DNA of 64,000 nt. Origin: Talpa occidentalis (Eukaryota; Chordata; Mammalia; Eulipotyphla; Talpidae). Positions 1 through 11,495 of the stretch are shown here, piece by piece. How positions within the stretch are numbered: the stretch's first letter is position 1; each line of letters opens with the position of its first letter. A program made the position numbers and the translations under genes. Location: NCBI RefSeq assembly GCF_014898055.3, contig NW_023603184.1, forward strand, positions 27,444,808-27,508,807. The letters are read 5' to 3'. The notes under the pieces were generated by a model. The model saw nothing but the letters and a program-made list of their open reading frames with translations, was not told where the DNA came from and searched no databases.

Positions 1-170
1 GGAGCATTTGGCCACAGATGCCTGAGTGAGCCCAGCTGAGCAGAGAAGAAAGGCAGAGCCCAGCCAAGCCCAAATTGCTGAGCCTCAGAACCTGGCGAAA
101 TAAATGGATGTGTTTTAAACCATTACATTTTGGGTTAGGCTGCTATGTAGCAAAATGGTCCTGGAATAGT
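1..170 (+). repeat. Probable LTR 3' end (MaLR/ERVL type)
   Basis: The text GAAATAAATGG followed by TTTTAAACCATTACATTTTGGG and a GCTGCTATGTAGCAA-like end resembles the polyadenylation and terminal part of mammalian MaLR-class LTRs. Old, diverged, cut by the window start. The family call is tentative. Confidence 0.4.
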
Positions 171-294
171 AGTAGCTCATGTCACAGGTGTGTTTGCCAA
201 GTACATGGCACAGAGTATAAGTGTTCAGCAAACCGCTCTTCCTTTCTTTTGCTCCTGATTGAAGAAAATAAAACAATTGTAATATTTCCCATTT

Positions 295-420
295 AATGAG
301 CCCTTTTTATATTTAGTTCTAACAATAACCCTGGAATAGTAGGGATAATATCATCCTGGTTTTTAGATAAATGAATGAATAGCAAATGGCAGACCTGGGA
401 GCTGAAATCAGGATATCCAG
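295..420 (+). repeat. MIR/MIR3-like fragment
   Basis: Diverged sequence with the order ATTTAGT-CTAACAATAACC, TAGGGATAATATCATCC, GATAAATGAA and ACCTGGGAGCTGAAATC, matching the central and 3' parts of MIR-type SINEs. Confidence 0.45.
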
Positions 421-442
421 GTCCCCAGCCCAACTTTCAACC

Positions 443-500
443 ACTAGTGATACCCTGCTTCTTACTGGTGATACCCTTACTAGTGATACCCTGCTTCTTA
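443..500. repeat. Short tandem duplication, period 36
   Basis: A 22-base segment beginning ACTAGTGATACC occurs at 443-464 and again at 479-500. A partial related unit (CTGGTGATACCC) lies between them, suggesting an 18-base ancestral unit. Confidence 0.8.
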
Positions 501-725
501 AAGAGAGAAGGTGGGTTAGGTTTCACCCCTTTCCACCTGCGGCCCTGAAGCACTTGCTCTTCCTGGTCTGCTTTTGCTCACATACATCCTACTCTTACTC
601 TTCCAGGAAGTCTTCCCTGATCCGTCCAGGTCACCATGGTGCAGCTCCCTTTACTTCTGGGTAACTGGGACTCTCATCCCTTTTTCTGGCAGTGCAGAGG
701 CTCCATAAAGCCCTGTTGATCCTAA

Positions 726-761
726 ATCACACTGCATTCATCACACTGAATGCAGTGTGAT
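726..761. repeat. Perfect 15-bp inverted repeat, 6-nt loop
   Basis: ATCACACTGCATTCA at 726-740 is followed, after loop TCACAC, by its exact reverse complement at 747-761. It lies in unique intron. No transposon terminus is evident on either side. Confidence 0.9.
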
Positions 762-1859
762 GCAATGGGAAGGAATTTTTGTTGCCATCAGGACAGAGGG
801 AGCTTTGAAAATGGTTACTTTGTCTCCAGCACAAAAGCTTGGGACCAAGAGTGACTGCAATAGCCCAAGAACAAGAAGATGTGGTTTCCTAATCTGATTC
901 TGCCATTGCTTCCCTCCCAGTTCCCTTAGGCCTCAAGTGTGTTCAGATTTAACTGTTGTTATCTTTCGAGGGTTTGCTCATCCTCTCTCCCAATATGTTC
1001 TGTGTTTATTTTCCCTGTTGATCTTCCCCTGTTTACCTCCCTCCTCAGCCTTCTCTGGAGTTTTCCGAAACCACTTATTAAGCTCCCAATATTGTTCTAA
1101 GGACAGTCCTTTCTAACCAAAAGTGATTTCTGTCCTTAACAAAATGGCTCTTTCTGGAGGATACCGGTACTCTCGTGTGCTTTAAATCTGCTGACTCTGC
1201 GGGCAAAGACGTGAGGTGGAGCTGACACTCGCTCTCCCTGCAGGGCCTGCGACACTTCAGCTCCTCTACCAGGTGGGAAAACATGGCCTTCAGCATCGCA
1301 CTCCTGTAAGCCAACCACCCTCTGTACAATTGGATCCACCACCCAAGTGCTTCCCAGGCAGTTGGCCACACTCATCAAGCCTCTGGCATCAGCTCTGCGA
1401 CTTCCTCTACTGGGCAAGACTTCAAGGTTTTGTCCATGAGTGACCCAACCTGCACTGGCCTCAATTCCAGGAAGGGCTGATTCTGCTTCCCTTTAGCCAC
1501 CCACCCCCAGACCTTGGCTCTTAGTGGCCAGACTGCTACATCCCTGGTATCTTATCCTTCATTACCCCACTCTCCTCCAGCTGCCAGTTGAACTTGATTA
1601 TTCCCTCTATTACTTCCAAATACCTGATCACCAATCTCTTTGGGATTTTGGAATAATCACCCTTTTTTCCTTTCCTCCCATACTTTCAGCTCTCTCCTGG
1701 TCTCTCCACATCCCTAAAAAGGCTACATCCAAATTCTTTCAATGACCCCTGTAGGGTAAAGAAAATCAGGCTTTTCTGCCCTTCCGCCATCAGGATAGAT
1801 GATGGATCCTTGTCCTGAATGCATGCCTGATGGCGGGCACCTGGAGTAGGGTGTGGGCA

Positions 1860-2110
1860 TAGGTAGATGGGATTCAGCTGAGCTGGGACTGTGTTTTTGG
1901 GGGCGGCGTCACGGGGACACGTGCAGCAGCAGCGGCAGCTGAAGGAGAAGCCGAAGCAGAAGCAGAGAACGCCGGAGAGCCCAGATAGAGTGAAGATTTG
2001 CTGGGGGCTGGGAGGACTGCCAGCCTCCCAGCCCCCCAGCACATACCCGCTGAACCCCAATAAAAACCTGTAAAACCACTGAGGACTCTGACTCCTCCTT
2101 TGCCCGGTCT
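1860..2110 (+). other. CpG/CAG-rich segment with polyadenylation signal, unassigned
   Basis: This segment stands out from its AT-richer surroundings: a GGGGGCGGCGTCACGGGGAC stretch, CAG/GAAG-type triplets (1922-1965), a GC-rich stem (GGGGCTGGGAGG at 2004-2015 pairing with 2024-2035) and AATAAA at 2059-2064. The order GC-rich region, hairpin, AATAAA resembles the R region of an LTR or the end of a retrocopy, but I recognise neither. A 60-codon frame here (1891-2073) has no known motif. Confidence 0.35.
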
Positions 2111-3447
2111 GCATGGGATCAGAAAACCTGCCCTGTGCCCGTTCCTGGCCCTTACAACCCCCTTGCCAGCATCTTTGATGCCTTGTAAACTCCTCTACAG
2201 CCTCATTTACATTCTACACCCTGTTGCCTGAATGCTGGGTACTACCCAAGAAAAATCAGACATGGGCAAATTCGAACCATAATAAACTCACTGTCTGCAA
2301 CTTCAACACCATCCAGTATTGCCTCTCTGGGTCCTGTTTAGTGTCTGAGCCACTTCTCCCCAGCAGGGTTTATAAGTCTCTACACTTGTGCATGGCCAGA
2401 TACCCTAAGCTTCATTTGCAAGATATCCTGCAAACCTGTGCCTCTTGAACCTCCCTCTACCCTAGCCTCAGGCCTCCTAGAAAGAAATGCCTCTCCTGTG
2501 GTCCAGGGTCCCGTGGAGGGAGGCTCTCTGGCTGGCATGTCCTCCAGCCTTTCCATGACAATCATGGATATCCTGGGGGAGAAGAGGCTCTGGTGGCATT
2601 AATTGTCCTCATTTTCCAAGGGTAGGTGCCAGGGCAAATCTTGCCACCCCAAAACCCCCCAGAGATGCTGAGAATATGAGTACTGGCTCAGTCCATTTTG
2701 TGATGATCACTTAAAATGCTTTATTTTTTCCACAAACTTAACCATTCCTTTATCCAGCACATGTTTGTTAAGCACCTCCAATGCCCCAGGCAAATACGAT
2801 TGAGTGGCTTCTGAGAAGTTCAGGTTAATCTGAAGATGCTAAAGATACTGCAGAGCCATAAATGTGTTCTCTAGCCCAGTTCTACAAGAATTAAGAGCAG
2901 CAAGTCCTTTTTCCTGCAGAAAAATGTTATGAAATTTCTTTTTAAGTGTGTCCTTCACCCAAGTCAACCTCCACTCCCACACATGTTCCTGCATTTAACA
3001 GTGTGTTTTTGAGCAAGAAAAAAAAAATAAAACTGCTCTGGTGATTGATTTAGAGGACCCAGCTCTGCTTAAATTCCCAGTATATTAACACAGTGTTAAC
3101 GTCAAGGACTCCACAAAAGCTCTACGCTGGCAGACTAACGCGCCACAATGAATAGATGTTAGAAAAAAGCAGCTGGGACAAAGGCAGTGTGGTGACAATG
3201 GAGTTAGTTGAGAAAATCAAATATAAGAACCCATTTATGCCCATGATATATTCTGAACACATCTACTTAGGAACTTTCTTGAAATAGCATATCCTTAAGG
3301 TACCTGATATCAACAGCATTTAACCATCCCCACTCCAGGTCACTAGTCATTCCCAAATCTCAGAGCCTGTTTCTTACACTCGTTCTTTCTTTGCAGGGGC
3401 CTTTGGCAATGCATGGCGATGTACTGGTCCCACATTGATGCTACTGC

Positions 3448-3556
3448 TGGTCGGGGTTGGGGGGAGGTCCCAGAGGTGCCAAACACCCTGCATTGAGTAG
3501 GACAGGCCCATGCAGTGGAGAACTGCCCCACCCAAAATGCCAGCATCACCTACAAG
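3448..3556 (+). repeat. hAT-Charlie (MER5-like) fragment
   Basis: The phrase CCAAACACCCTGCATTGAGTAGG, then AACTGCCCCACCCAAAATGCCAGCA, matches my memory of the 3' half of MER5-type nonautonomous hAT elements. Diverged. Confidence 0.5.
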
Positions 3557-4176
3557 GAAATAGCAGGATGGAGCAACAAATGGTGCAGTCCACTTCCTGC
3601 AGGTCTGCACTTTGCACAAAGGGCAGCAGAGCTCCCACATATACTATGGAGAAAACTTACCATGTCCTGCTCCAAATGGATGACAGGAAAAGTGCTGGAT
3701 GGCAGGCTTTGTGCCTGTATAGCTCAGGCGTGGTCTCTCCTCAGATTGAATGCCCATAACCTACATTCTGCCCCTGGCTCGCTGCTCTTATCCTGGAATC
3801 TCCAGAATGCTACTCCTGGAGATCATCATGAATGGGGGAAGGAGTCATGGAATATTCCAGGGGGAGTGTTAGTCAATGCCAATGGCAGAACACTTGGGGT
3901 CTGAGTCTCTCCTGGGAGGGGCAGGATCAAATGGTAAGGCAGGTCAGCTTCTGTGGGTCAGCAAGACTTAGTGGCAGGAGAAGCTCTGATGGAAGGAGGG
4001 ATCCCCTACTTTTGCCCAACCTGTACCCATAGCAACTGCCCTCATCGAGAACAACCAGGACCTGGCTTCATTCTCAGTGCAAGAGGGTATAACTCTGTAG
4101 ATTCCGTGCCCAGATACTGGGTTTAAAAGAAGTAATGCAGGTCCTGCCAGACCCTATCTTCAGTAATAATACTGAT

Positions 4177-4369
4177 AGTCATGTGTGACTTAATGGTTGG
4201 GATTCCTCCTGAGAAATGCAGTGTAGGCAGTTTCATCACTACGGATGTCAGAGTGAAATCATGCAAACCTAGATGGGCAGCTACTGCCCATCTGGGCTTT
4301 ACACACCTATCCGAACCATGTCACATGTGGTCCATTGTTGACTGAAATGCTGTTAAGCAACCCATGACT
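4177..4369 (+). repeat. MER2/Tigger-like DNA transposon, nonautonomous
   Basis: The ends AGTCATGTGTGACTTAA and TTAAGCAACCCATGACT are near-perfect inverted copies. Internal text TCCTGAGAAATGCAG and AAACCTAGATGG is typical of the MER2 group of Tigger derivatives. About 193 bp, so internally shortened. Confidence 0.7.
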
Positions 4370-4389
4370 TCTTAACCACTAATACAACT

Positions 4390-4510
4390 AGCAGCAATTA
4401 CGAGACTCTAAGGGCTTACTGAGCACCCTGTGTATTTCCCATTTAATCCTCACAAAACTTCTATGAGATGGATGGTTTTAACTCCATTTTAGAGATGAAG
4501 AATCAGGCTT
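4390..4510 (+). repeat. MIR3/L3-like fragment
   Basis: TTACTGAGCACCCTGTGT, TTTAATCCTCACAAAA and CATTTTAGAGATGAAGAA occur in the order typical of old CORE-SINE sequences. Confidence 0.5.
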
Positions 4511-4664
4511 TGGGTTAAGCCTGAGAAGTGTAAAGCCCGTGCACCTGGGCAGGTTGCTTGGAGGTCTTCATTAGGAAGACTGTGGAGGCCTTCAGTTGCT
4601 CCCAAATCCAACAACTTTATTAACAGACCCATATTAACAACCCATTACAGACCCACTTTAACTT

Positions 4665-4875
4665 GCTCCACACCCAGCACTGTGCTAGGCACAAAGATAC
4701 ATCAGAGAACAAAGCCTGCCTTCAAGGAACTTGTGATCTAGCAGTAGAGACAGAAAATAAACAAGTGAGCAAATTGTCAACTGGGGTTATAGTTACAAAA
4801 GTACAGAGATTGGTGAACAACACGTGAGCATACCTGAGATGTGGGGCAGGGAAAGACTGCCCTGAGAAAGTGACC
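4665..4875 (+). repeat. L2-like 3' fragment
   Basis: AGCACTGTGCTAGGCAC, AAGGAACTTGTGATCTAG and GACCTTTGGCTGAGACCTGA appear in the order of mammalian L2 3' ends. Old and diverged. Confidence 0.5.
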
Positions 4876-5374
4876 TTTGGCTGAGACCTGAAAGATAGGA
4901 AGGGGAGGGAACTTTGCACCTGATGCTTTGGCCCTAGAATCTAAGAGTTGAGGTCTTTCTAGGGAAGACAGCTGCCTCTGTTCTTTAGGGAAAAGGGGAA
5001 CCCCAGAGGCAAGAGGCATCTATGCAAAGAGCCCTCACGGGTCAAGAGAGAACAGACTCGTCTGTGTTCTGGGTCCAAGTCCATGTGGATGAGGAAGGGC
5101 AGTGTCAGCTGGGTATTTGCAATCTCCTGCCCAGTCTCTGGAACCTGTCATAAGTGCTTTCAGAGAGAAAACTGCAAATTAGACTTGGTTTTCCTTCAGA
5201 TCCTAAGGAAAAAGAGTAGATATATACCCTTACCTCAACCTTTACTCATCTAGCAAGTTGTTCTGAAGTCCTTCTAGGTGGGAAGTCTGCATCACACCAC
5301 CCAGTGGGGGTTGTTGTTCCCTCCTTCTGGAGAATTTCCCCAGAGTAGAGGCCACATAGTTAATGAAGCAAGGA

Positions 5375-5570
5375 AGGCAGTTCTGAGTCACGGCTCCAAG
5401 CACGGGCTCTGCAGTTAGGCAACCCGGGTTCCAAAGCCAGGTGCCACCACTTGGTAGATGTGTGTGACCCTGAGTGAGTTATGGAACTGCCTTGAGACCC
5501 AGCTTCCTCCTCTGTACAAGTCAGGTAATAGTACCACCCACATGCTAGAGCAGTTGAGTATAAGCTAAGA
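5375..5570 (+). repeat. MIR
   Basis: A MIR core: GGGCTCTGCAGTTAGG, CCGGGTTCCAAAGCC, GTGTGTGACCCTGAGTGAGTTA and CTTCCTCCTCTGTACAA. Diverged but continuous. Confidence 0.75.
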
Positions 5571-5714
5571 TTACGCACACAAAACATTTAAAGATGCCTG
5601 GGAACATTAACCAATAAATGAATTTGTTGTTGATTCCATTATGTTTAGGTCAACTAACAGATTCTCAAAACACAGAGCCCACCCTTGTGCTGGCACAGAG
5701 AGGTGTGTTATTTA

Positions 5715-5796
5715 CATTTCAGCACCATTTACAAAAGCCAAGCTATGGAAACAAGCTAAGTAATCAAAAATGGATGAATGGATCAAGAAGATGTGG

Positions 5797-5834
<38 letters not shown>

Positions 5835-6245
5835 GGAATACCACTCACCAATCAAAAAGGATAAATTCATGACATTTGCAGTAACATGGATGGCGCAGAT
5901 AGGGCTTACATGAAGTCAAATAAGCCAGAAGGATAGAGATAAATAGTGGATGGTGGCACGTACCGGTGGAACATAAAAACCAAAGGGTCAGGCAAAGACA
6001 AACTTTAGAACCAATCCTTGAAAACTGACCATAGATCTTTGGCTTTCAGATGGGGTGGGAGAGTAAGAGAGGTGGAAACAGGGAGGCAGGGAGAGAGGAC
6101 CATGGACTATGGTAGAGGACCATGGGTGCTTTGGTAGTGAGAGAGCTATGGTGACTACCCCTGAGAGGGAATCCTATGCTGTCAAAATACTGGCAAGGAT
6201 GTAAAATAATGGTACTTCAATAACAATAAAGGAATTTTTAAAAAA
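5715..6245 (+). repeat. L1 3' end with (CA)n expansion
   Basis: Decayed end of L1 ORF2 (CAAAAGCCAAGCTATGGAAAC, TGGATCAAGAAGATGTGG, ACATGGATGGCGCAG) and 3' UTR. The usual GGTATATATA stretch has been replaced by a (CA)n run at about 5799-5832. The coding remnant is full of stops. Confidence 0.75.
5799..5832 (+). repeat. (CA)n microsatellite
   Basis: About 17 uninterrupted CA units inside the decayed L1 3' end. Confidence 0.95.
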
Positions 6246-6957
6246 GCACAATACCACTAGTACGTCCACAAAATTAATAATAAAAGATAAATCTCAGCGC
6301 CCATCCCATTTTACTGATCAGGACGCTGAGACTCAGAGGAGTGAGGTGACTTGTCAGACAACTCAGGCCCAAGCCCAGATCTAAATCCAGCTCCTCTCTT
6401 CCACTTCAGTGACCTGTCCCAAAGCCAGAGAAGTCTGAGCAGTGGCGATCTCCACAGAACGGCAGACAAGCAGCGGGGGCGTGAGGCTCAGCCTCCTAGT
6501 GGTGAGCTGGAACCATTGTCTTCAATGTTGGCCCATCCAACAGCCATCCAGGCTGGCTCTTTCCAGCCTGTGGAAGCTTAATAAAAGTCATGCAAAAATC
6601 GCTGTTTACAGCTGTAATTGTGCAGTTCGGACATGAAGGGAAGAACACGTCGTGTGGAATGAATAACAAATCAAGCGACTCCTTTTTTTAGCTCTGACTT
6701 GCGGGAGCAGCTGACTTCACCAGTGCCCTGTTGACGAGGTCGCCATGGCGGCTCCGATGTCCATGCACCTACAAGCCCCGCCTGGCACCCCCATCTCACC
6801 CTACACTGACAAGCCCAGGCCAGAGGTTCCCCTTCATGCACAGTGACCGGAAGGAATGGAAATGGGGTGCTCTCCCAAAGCAGTGTGGGGAACTAGCTGG
6901 GCCTCATTCTCGCCCAGTGTGGACAGGCTCGAGGCAGAGTGGCAGCAGGGTGGGTAA

Positions 6958-6998
6958 GTAAATATCTAAATTATCTAAAATATCTAAATTATCTAAGA
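6958..6998. repeat. AT-rich tandem repeat
   Basis: The unit AATATCTAAATTATCTAA is repeated about twice (TCTAAATTATCTAA, ATATCTAAATTATCTAA). Confidence 0.8.
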
Positions 6999-7962
6999 CT
7001 GGGATTTCTCTGGGTCAGGGGCCTAGGCAAAGGTGACTTGCTGCTCTCAATTCCTGTTATAAAATAATACTCAATACATGTTTCTGAATAAGCAAATGAA
7101 GGAATGAATGAGTGAATGAGTGATTGATTGAATAAATAGTCTGTGGGGAGACCCTATCATTTTATTTTTGCCATCAGAAGACATTTTCCAGGCTGTTACA
7201 CTAATTAGAACTAATATTCTCAGTTATTTTGAGGATTGCTTGAAATTTGCTACTAATTTAAATAAAATGGTTACGTTTACCCATTAACCAATTAACATGC
7301 CTCCTAGTGGCTTCACCTCACTAATTTGATTAGTTACGCTATGCTTTCTCCTTCTCTGAGACTGGGGAATATCACAACTGTATCAGAGTGAACTTTTTAA
7401 ACAATATTTAAGCAGAATCTCTCAAAGAGTTTAATCACAGATGAGAATCCAGTCCCTCTTTCTAGCAGAAGCTGTCTATGCGTACTTAATATTTTTGGGT
7501 CTCTCTGGGCCATACTATATAAGTTGCTCTATAAAAACACATACCCCTCTTTCTGGGCAAAATCTGATCTTTAAGGGAAATGAAACTTTGCAAAATATGA
7601 GTACTTCATGATGAATGAATGAATGAAACTGAAGGAGAAACTGGAAGTCAAAATATAGATATCCTTCTTAGTTCTGTCTTTGCTAGTAACTTAAGGTGTG
7701 ACCTCAGGGAATCCACTGATAACCCAATATACCATTGTCTTGTTTTCTTTTTTGTCAGTGGTGGAAATGGTTTAGGAAATATCTAAGCTTGTGTGAGAGA
7801 GACAAGGTTTCCTGGGCACATAGAAAACCCTAACTTTCTACCCCTCTGTAGATAGACAGGATCATGGGAACAGCTCTGGTCAAAGAATTGTGGAAGGAAG
7901 TATGACAAGGCACTTTCTGGAACAAAAGTCAGATTTCTAGTCACATGCTTCACCTTTGGGGG

Positions 7963-8367
7963 TTCTGTGAGTTGAATTGTGTACTTCAAAAATTCATATA
8001 TTGACGTTCTAATCCCAACCAGCACCTCAGCATAGGACCTTATCTGGAAACATGTAGTCAGTGATGAGGTGATGGTGGCAGAGGGTGGGCCCCTAATTCA
8101 ATATGACTGGCATCCTTATAAAGAGGGAAAATTTGGACATAGACACGTACACAGGGAGAATGCCATGTGAAGTTGGAATTATGCTAAATTAGGCCAAGAA
8201 GAATCAGAAGCTAGGAGAGAGGCCTGGAACAGATGCTTCCATAACATCTTCAGAGGGAACATGGTTCCACCGATAACTTGATTTTGGGTTTCTGGCCTTC
8301 AGAACTGGGGGACAATACATTTCTGTTATTACCCAGCCTGTGGTCCTTTGGTATGGCCATCCTAGGA
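7963..8367 (+). repeat. MLT1-type LTR (ERVL-MaLR)
   Basis: Nearly full-length order of MLT1 landmarks: GTTGAATTGTGTACTTC, AAATTCATATATTGACGTTC, GGTGGGCCCCTAATTCAATA, GACTGGCATCCTTATAAAGA, GGGAGAATGCCATGTGAAG and TTGATTTTGGGTTTCTGG. Ancient, noncoding solo-LTR-like copy. Confidence 0.85.
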
Positions 8368-8799
8368 AATATTATGGGAAAAGTTACATGGCTAGACTGC
8401 ATTCCTTGGACTCATTTCACCTATAGCAAACTTTAGGATAAAAGTAAAAAGAAATATCTAATTTAGAAATAAGGGGAAGTGCCTACCTTTTCAATGTCAA
8501 ACTGGGACACTGTCCAACAGGCCACCCACCACTAGATAATTTTCCACAGACTGTACCTGTGTTTGACTTTGCACTTACCTTTCACTTAGACACTGTGAAG
8601 CTAATGCTAATGTCTAGATTTCTGCCTGGGTAGACAAGATCACACTAAAGGCTACATTTTATTTCCCTGTAGGACATTAACCACTTTTGTGTCTAATCTA
8701 GCAGCCTTATTTTATCATTATGTTTTAGAAAATGTCTACCGATACTGAATCCTCCATTGCTCTTGGTACCTATGTAGGCATCTTATTGGTTCCTTTATT

Positions 8800-9080
8800 C
8801 ATTTATTTTTAAAGATTTATTTTTTATTTATGCATACAAGAACTGGGGTGTAGATCAGAGGTGCGGGGGTGGGGGTGGTGGTGGGAGTATTCATCGGAGA
8901 CACAGTGGGGAGCAGAACAGGTAGATCTACTGAAATACACTGCTGAGAGGAGCAGCGGGCAAGACAGGACATGCCTCACCATGTGGGTTAGCTCCCTGGC
9001 TGGGGATCGAACTCCTGCTGCAGTGGCTGCTGATAGCTTGATTGTGCTGGCTTTAACCCCTGCGCCACCGGGGAAGCCCA
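8800..9080 (-). repeat. tRNA-derived SINE, subtype B
   Basis: Minus copy: T-rich tail side at 8800-8835, head (complement of GGCTTCCCCGGTGGCGCA) ending at 9080. The body contains the CAGCAGTGTATTTCAGTAG motif of subtype B. GTTCCTTTATT at 8789-8799 and 9081-9091 is the target duplication. Confidence 0.9.
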
Positions 9081-9750
9081 GTTCCTTTATTTAAAAATGA
9101 ATGTTTTTATGACATTATCTTTTTTTTAATTGAAAAAACAAAACATGTTTAGTTATTGCTAGTGTGGTTTGGGGATTGTTTATTAGCTGGTTGATAGTTC
9201 TTTCTGGTTTTAAAATCCCAAATGGAAAAACTTAGAATCAAGGAAGGAAGTGACTTTTAAGGTCTGCAGGGTGAAATGGACCAGCTCACAGTTCTTCCTT
9301 CCTTCTGTTCTTCTTCCGGTCATCATTCTTGGCCAAAGCTGGCTGAAGTCCAAGGCAACGCAGCTCAACTGTAGCCACTGAAGCAATTCTCAAGAGAAAG
9401 GAGCTCAAGCTCTAGCTGTAGTGAAGAGCTGAGGTTTAAATAACATAAAATAACCTGTCTTCAGCACTAGAATGGAAATTTGGTGAGGGCAGATTTTTAT
9501 TTGGTTCATCTGTCTCCCAGGGCATCTGGTACATAGTGGACTCCCATTGATTTAAGGAAAAAAAGGTACTGAATTTAAAAAGTAATAGAATTCCAGGATG
9601 GAGCATCCTTTGCGATTTCTTAGCTCAAGTGTCCTTGTGCTATAAGAACTCTTGTTAACATCCCTGGAATCTACCAAACTTAGCTTGGGCGCTTTGGATA
9701 ATGAAGAGGTTACTATCATCTGAGCCACTGAATACAAGTATATTCCTTAT

Positions 9751-10060
9751 GGGCCTCCCCGGTGGCGCAGCGGTTGAGCGCTGGGTTGCGAAGCTGCCCG
9801 CGGCCTCTGCGGCATCGGTTCGATCCCCGGCTGCTCCCCGGCCACCAGAGGAGGGTCCCATATAGCACGCAGACCTCTCCTGCCGCCCACTACTCCCCTC
9901 AGCAGTGTACTTCGGTCCTTCTGCCTGCTCTGCTCCCCGCTCTGGCTCTGGTGAATTCTCTCACCCTCCCGCACTTCTGACTGTACCCAGTGCATGTATA
10001 AACAAACAAACAAATAAATAAATAAAACATGCCTCTATAAAAAAAAAAAAAAAAAAAAAA
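9751..10060 (+). repeat. tRNA-derived SINE, subtype A, with long A tail
   Basis: Starts GGGCCTCCCCGGTGGCGCAG. The pol III A box TGGCGCAGCGG lies at 9763-9773 and the B box GGTTCGATCCC at 9817-9827. The 3' part ends GTACCCAGTGC, a (AAAT)n run, CATGCCTCTATA, then about 20 A. ACAAGTATATTCCTTAT at 9734-9750 is repeated at 10061-10077 with one mismatch, giving a 17-bp target duplication. Fairly young copy. Confidence 0.95.
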
Positions 10061-10209
10061 ACAAGTATATTTCTTATACTCAGCTGAAAATCTGTATCTT
10101 TATAATTTTGGAATTTTTCATGTTCCCCTTAAATTTGCTCCTTTCTAGATTAACAACACCCATTCTTTTAGCCAGTCTACGTCCTCTTTTGCCGCTAAGA
10201 AAGACCCAG

Positions 10210-10400
10210 AAAAGGTAATCAATGACGATGGAGATCAGAATCATTACTCCCTCTGGGTAGCAGTATTGACCAAGAGGAGGGATGAGGAAGCTTGATCTGG
10301 GGGTGCTATATAATGTCTACAGATATGGAAATTCATTGAGCTGTACACTTAGGATGTGTGGACTTAGTGTAAAATTATACCTCAATAAAGAGTAAAACAA
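10210..10400 (+). repeat. L1M-type 3' UTR end
   Basis: AAATTCATTGAGCTGTACAC, then TGTAAAATTATACCTCAATA and AAGAGT, is the end of an old mammalian L1 3' UTR. Confidence 0.65.
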
Positions 10401-10759
10401 AATAAAGACCCAGAGATAGTTAAGTGATATTATAACTATGTGGAAAGGCAAAGCCTAGAACTCAGGATTCTGGAGTCCTGGTCACTGTCAATTCCCCTAC
10501 TCCACTGTATTTTTGCTGCCATAGCAACACAGTGATACAACACTCTAATAGTCTATAGGTAGGCCTTGAGTAAGGCAGGAGGCAGGGTACAAGGTGCATG
10601 ACATCAAGGAAAGCCAGTCCAGGGTGGGGTGGAGGCAGAATCTTGAGGGTATTTTTACTGTACAGGGTGTAATGAGCAGTAATAGTAATGAATTTGATGA
10701 TAGCAATACCAATAGCTAATATTTATAGAGCATTTACTATATGCTAGGTAACCTAAGTG

Positions 10760-11495
10760 CCCAATGACAGATGAATAGATTAAGAAGTAGATTAAGATGA
10801 TATACACAGTGGAATACTGCTCAGCTGCTAAAAAGATGAAATCTTGCCATTTGTGACAACATGCATGGAACTAGAGGGGATTATGTTAAGGGAAATAAAT
10901 CAGAAGGAGAAAGGCAAGTAACAGGTGATTTCACTTATACGTGGAATATACAGAAATAAACAAAACAGGGCCTCCCCTGGTGGCGCAGCGGTTGAGCGCT
11001 GGGCTGCGAAGTTGTTCGCAGCCTCTGCAGTGCAGGTTCAATCCCCGGCCACCAGCGAGGGTCCCACATGGCCCGGCAGACCTCTCCTGCCATGCCCGCT
11101 GCTTCCCTCAGCAGTGCATTTGTCAGTCTGCCTGTTCTGTTCCCTGCTCTGGCTCTGGTGAATTCTCTCACCCTCCCATGCTTCTGACTGTACCCAGTGC
11201 TTGTATAAATAAATCTTTAAAAAAAAAAACAAACAAAACAAAGGAATGTAACAGTAAACCAAAACAAACTCTAGAAATCTGACTATAGAACTGAAGTTAC
11301 AGAAGGGGAGGATGGAGAGAGGGCAGCAGCAAGGGGGGGAGGGGCCTAGTGGACTACGGTGGAGGATTACAGGTACTTTGGTGGTGGACGTGGTGTTGTA
11401 AAATACATCTGAAGAGATGTGAATCTATGCCCTAAAATTATATGCATTGTTACCTTAATAAAAATAGTACAATAATATTAAATAAACAAACAAAT
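10760..11495 (+). repeat. Old L1 3' end, split by a SINE
   Basis: ORF2 end at 10795-10965 (GGAATACTGCTCAGCTGCTA, AACATGCATGGAACTAGAG, GATTTCACTTATACGTGG) resumes after the SINE as 3' UTR at 11231-11490, ending AAATTATATGCATTGTTACC. Decayed. Shows that the SINE is younger. Confidence 0.7.
10968..11230 (+). repeat. tRNA-derived SINE, subtype A
   Basis: GGGCCTCCCCTGGTGGCGCAG head, B-box-like GGTTCAATCCC at 11034-11044, GTACCCAGTGC and (ATAA) tail. Inserted in an L1 3' end; AACAAAACA flanks both sides. Confidence 0.93.

Noticed and set aside
9751..9830. A possible tRNA gene, because of good A and B boxes.
   Set aside because: It cannot form a full cloverleaf and is the head of a dispersed SINE with tail and target duplication.
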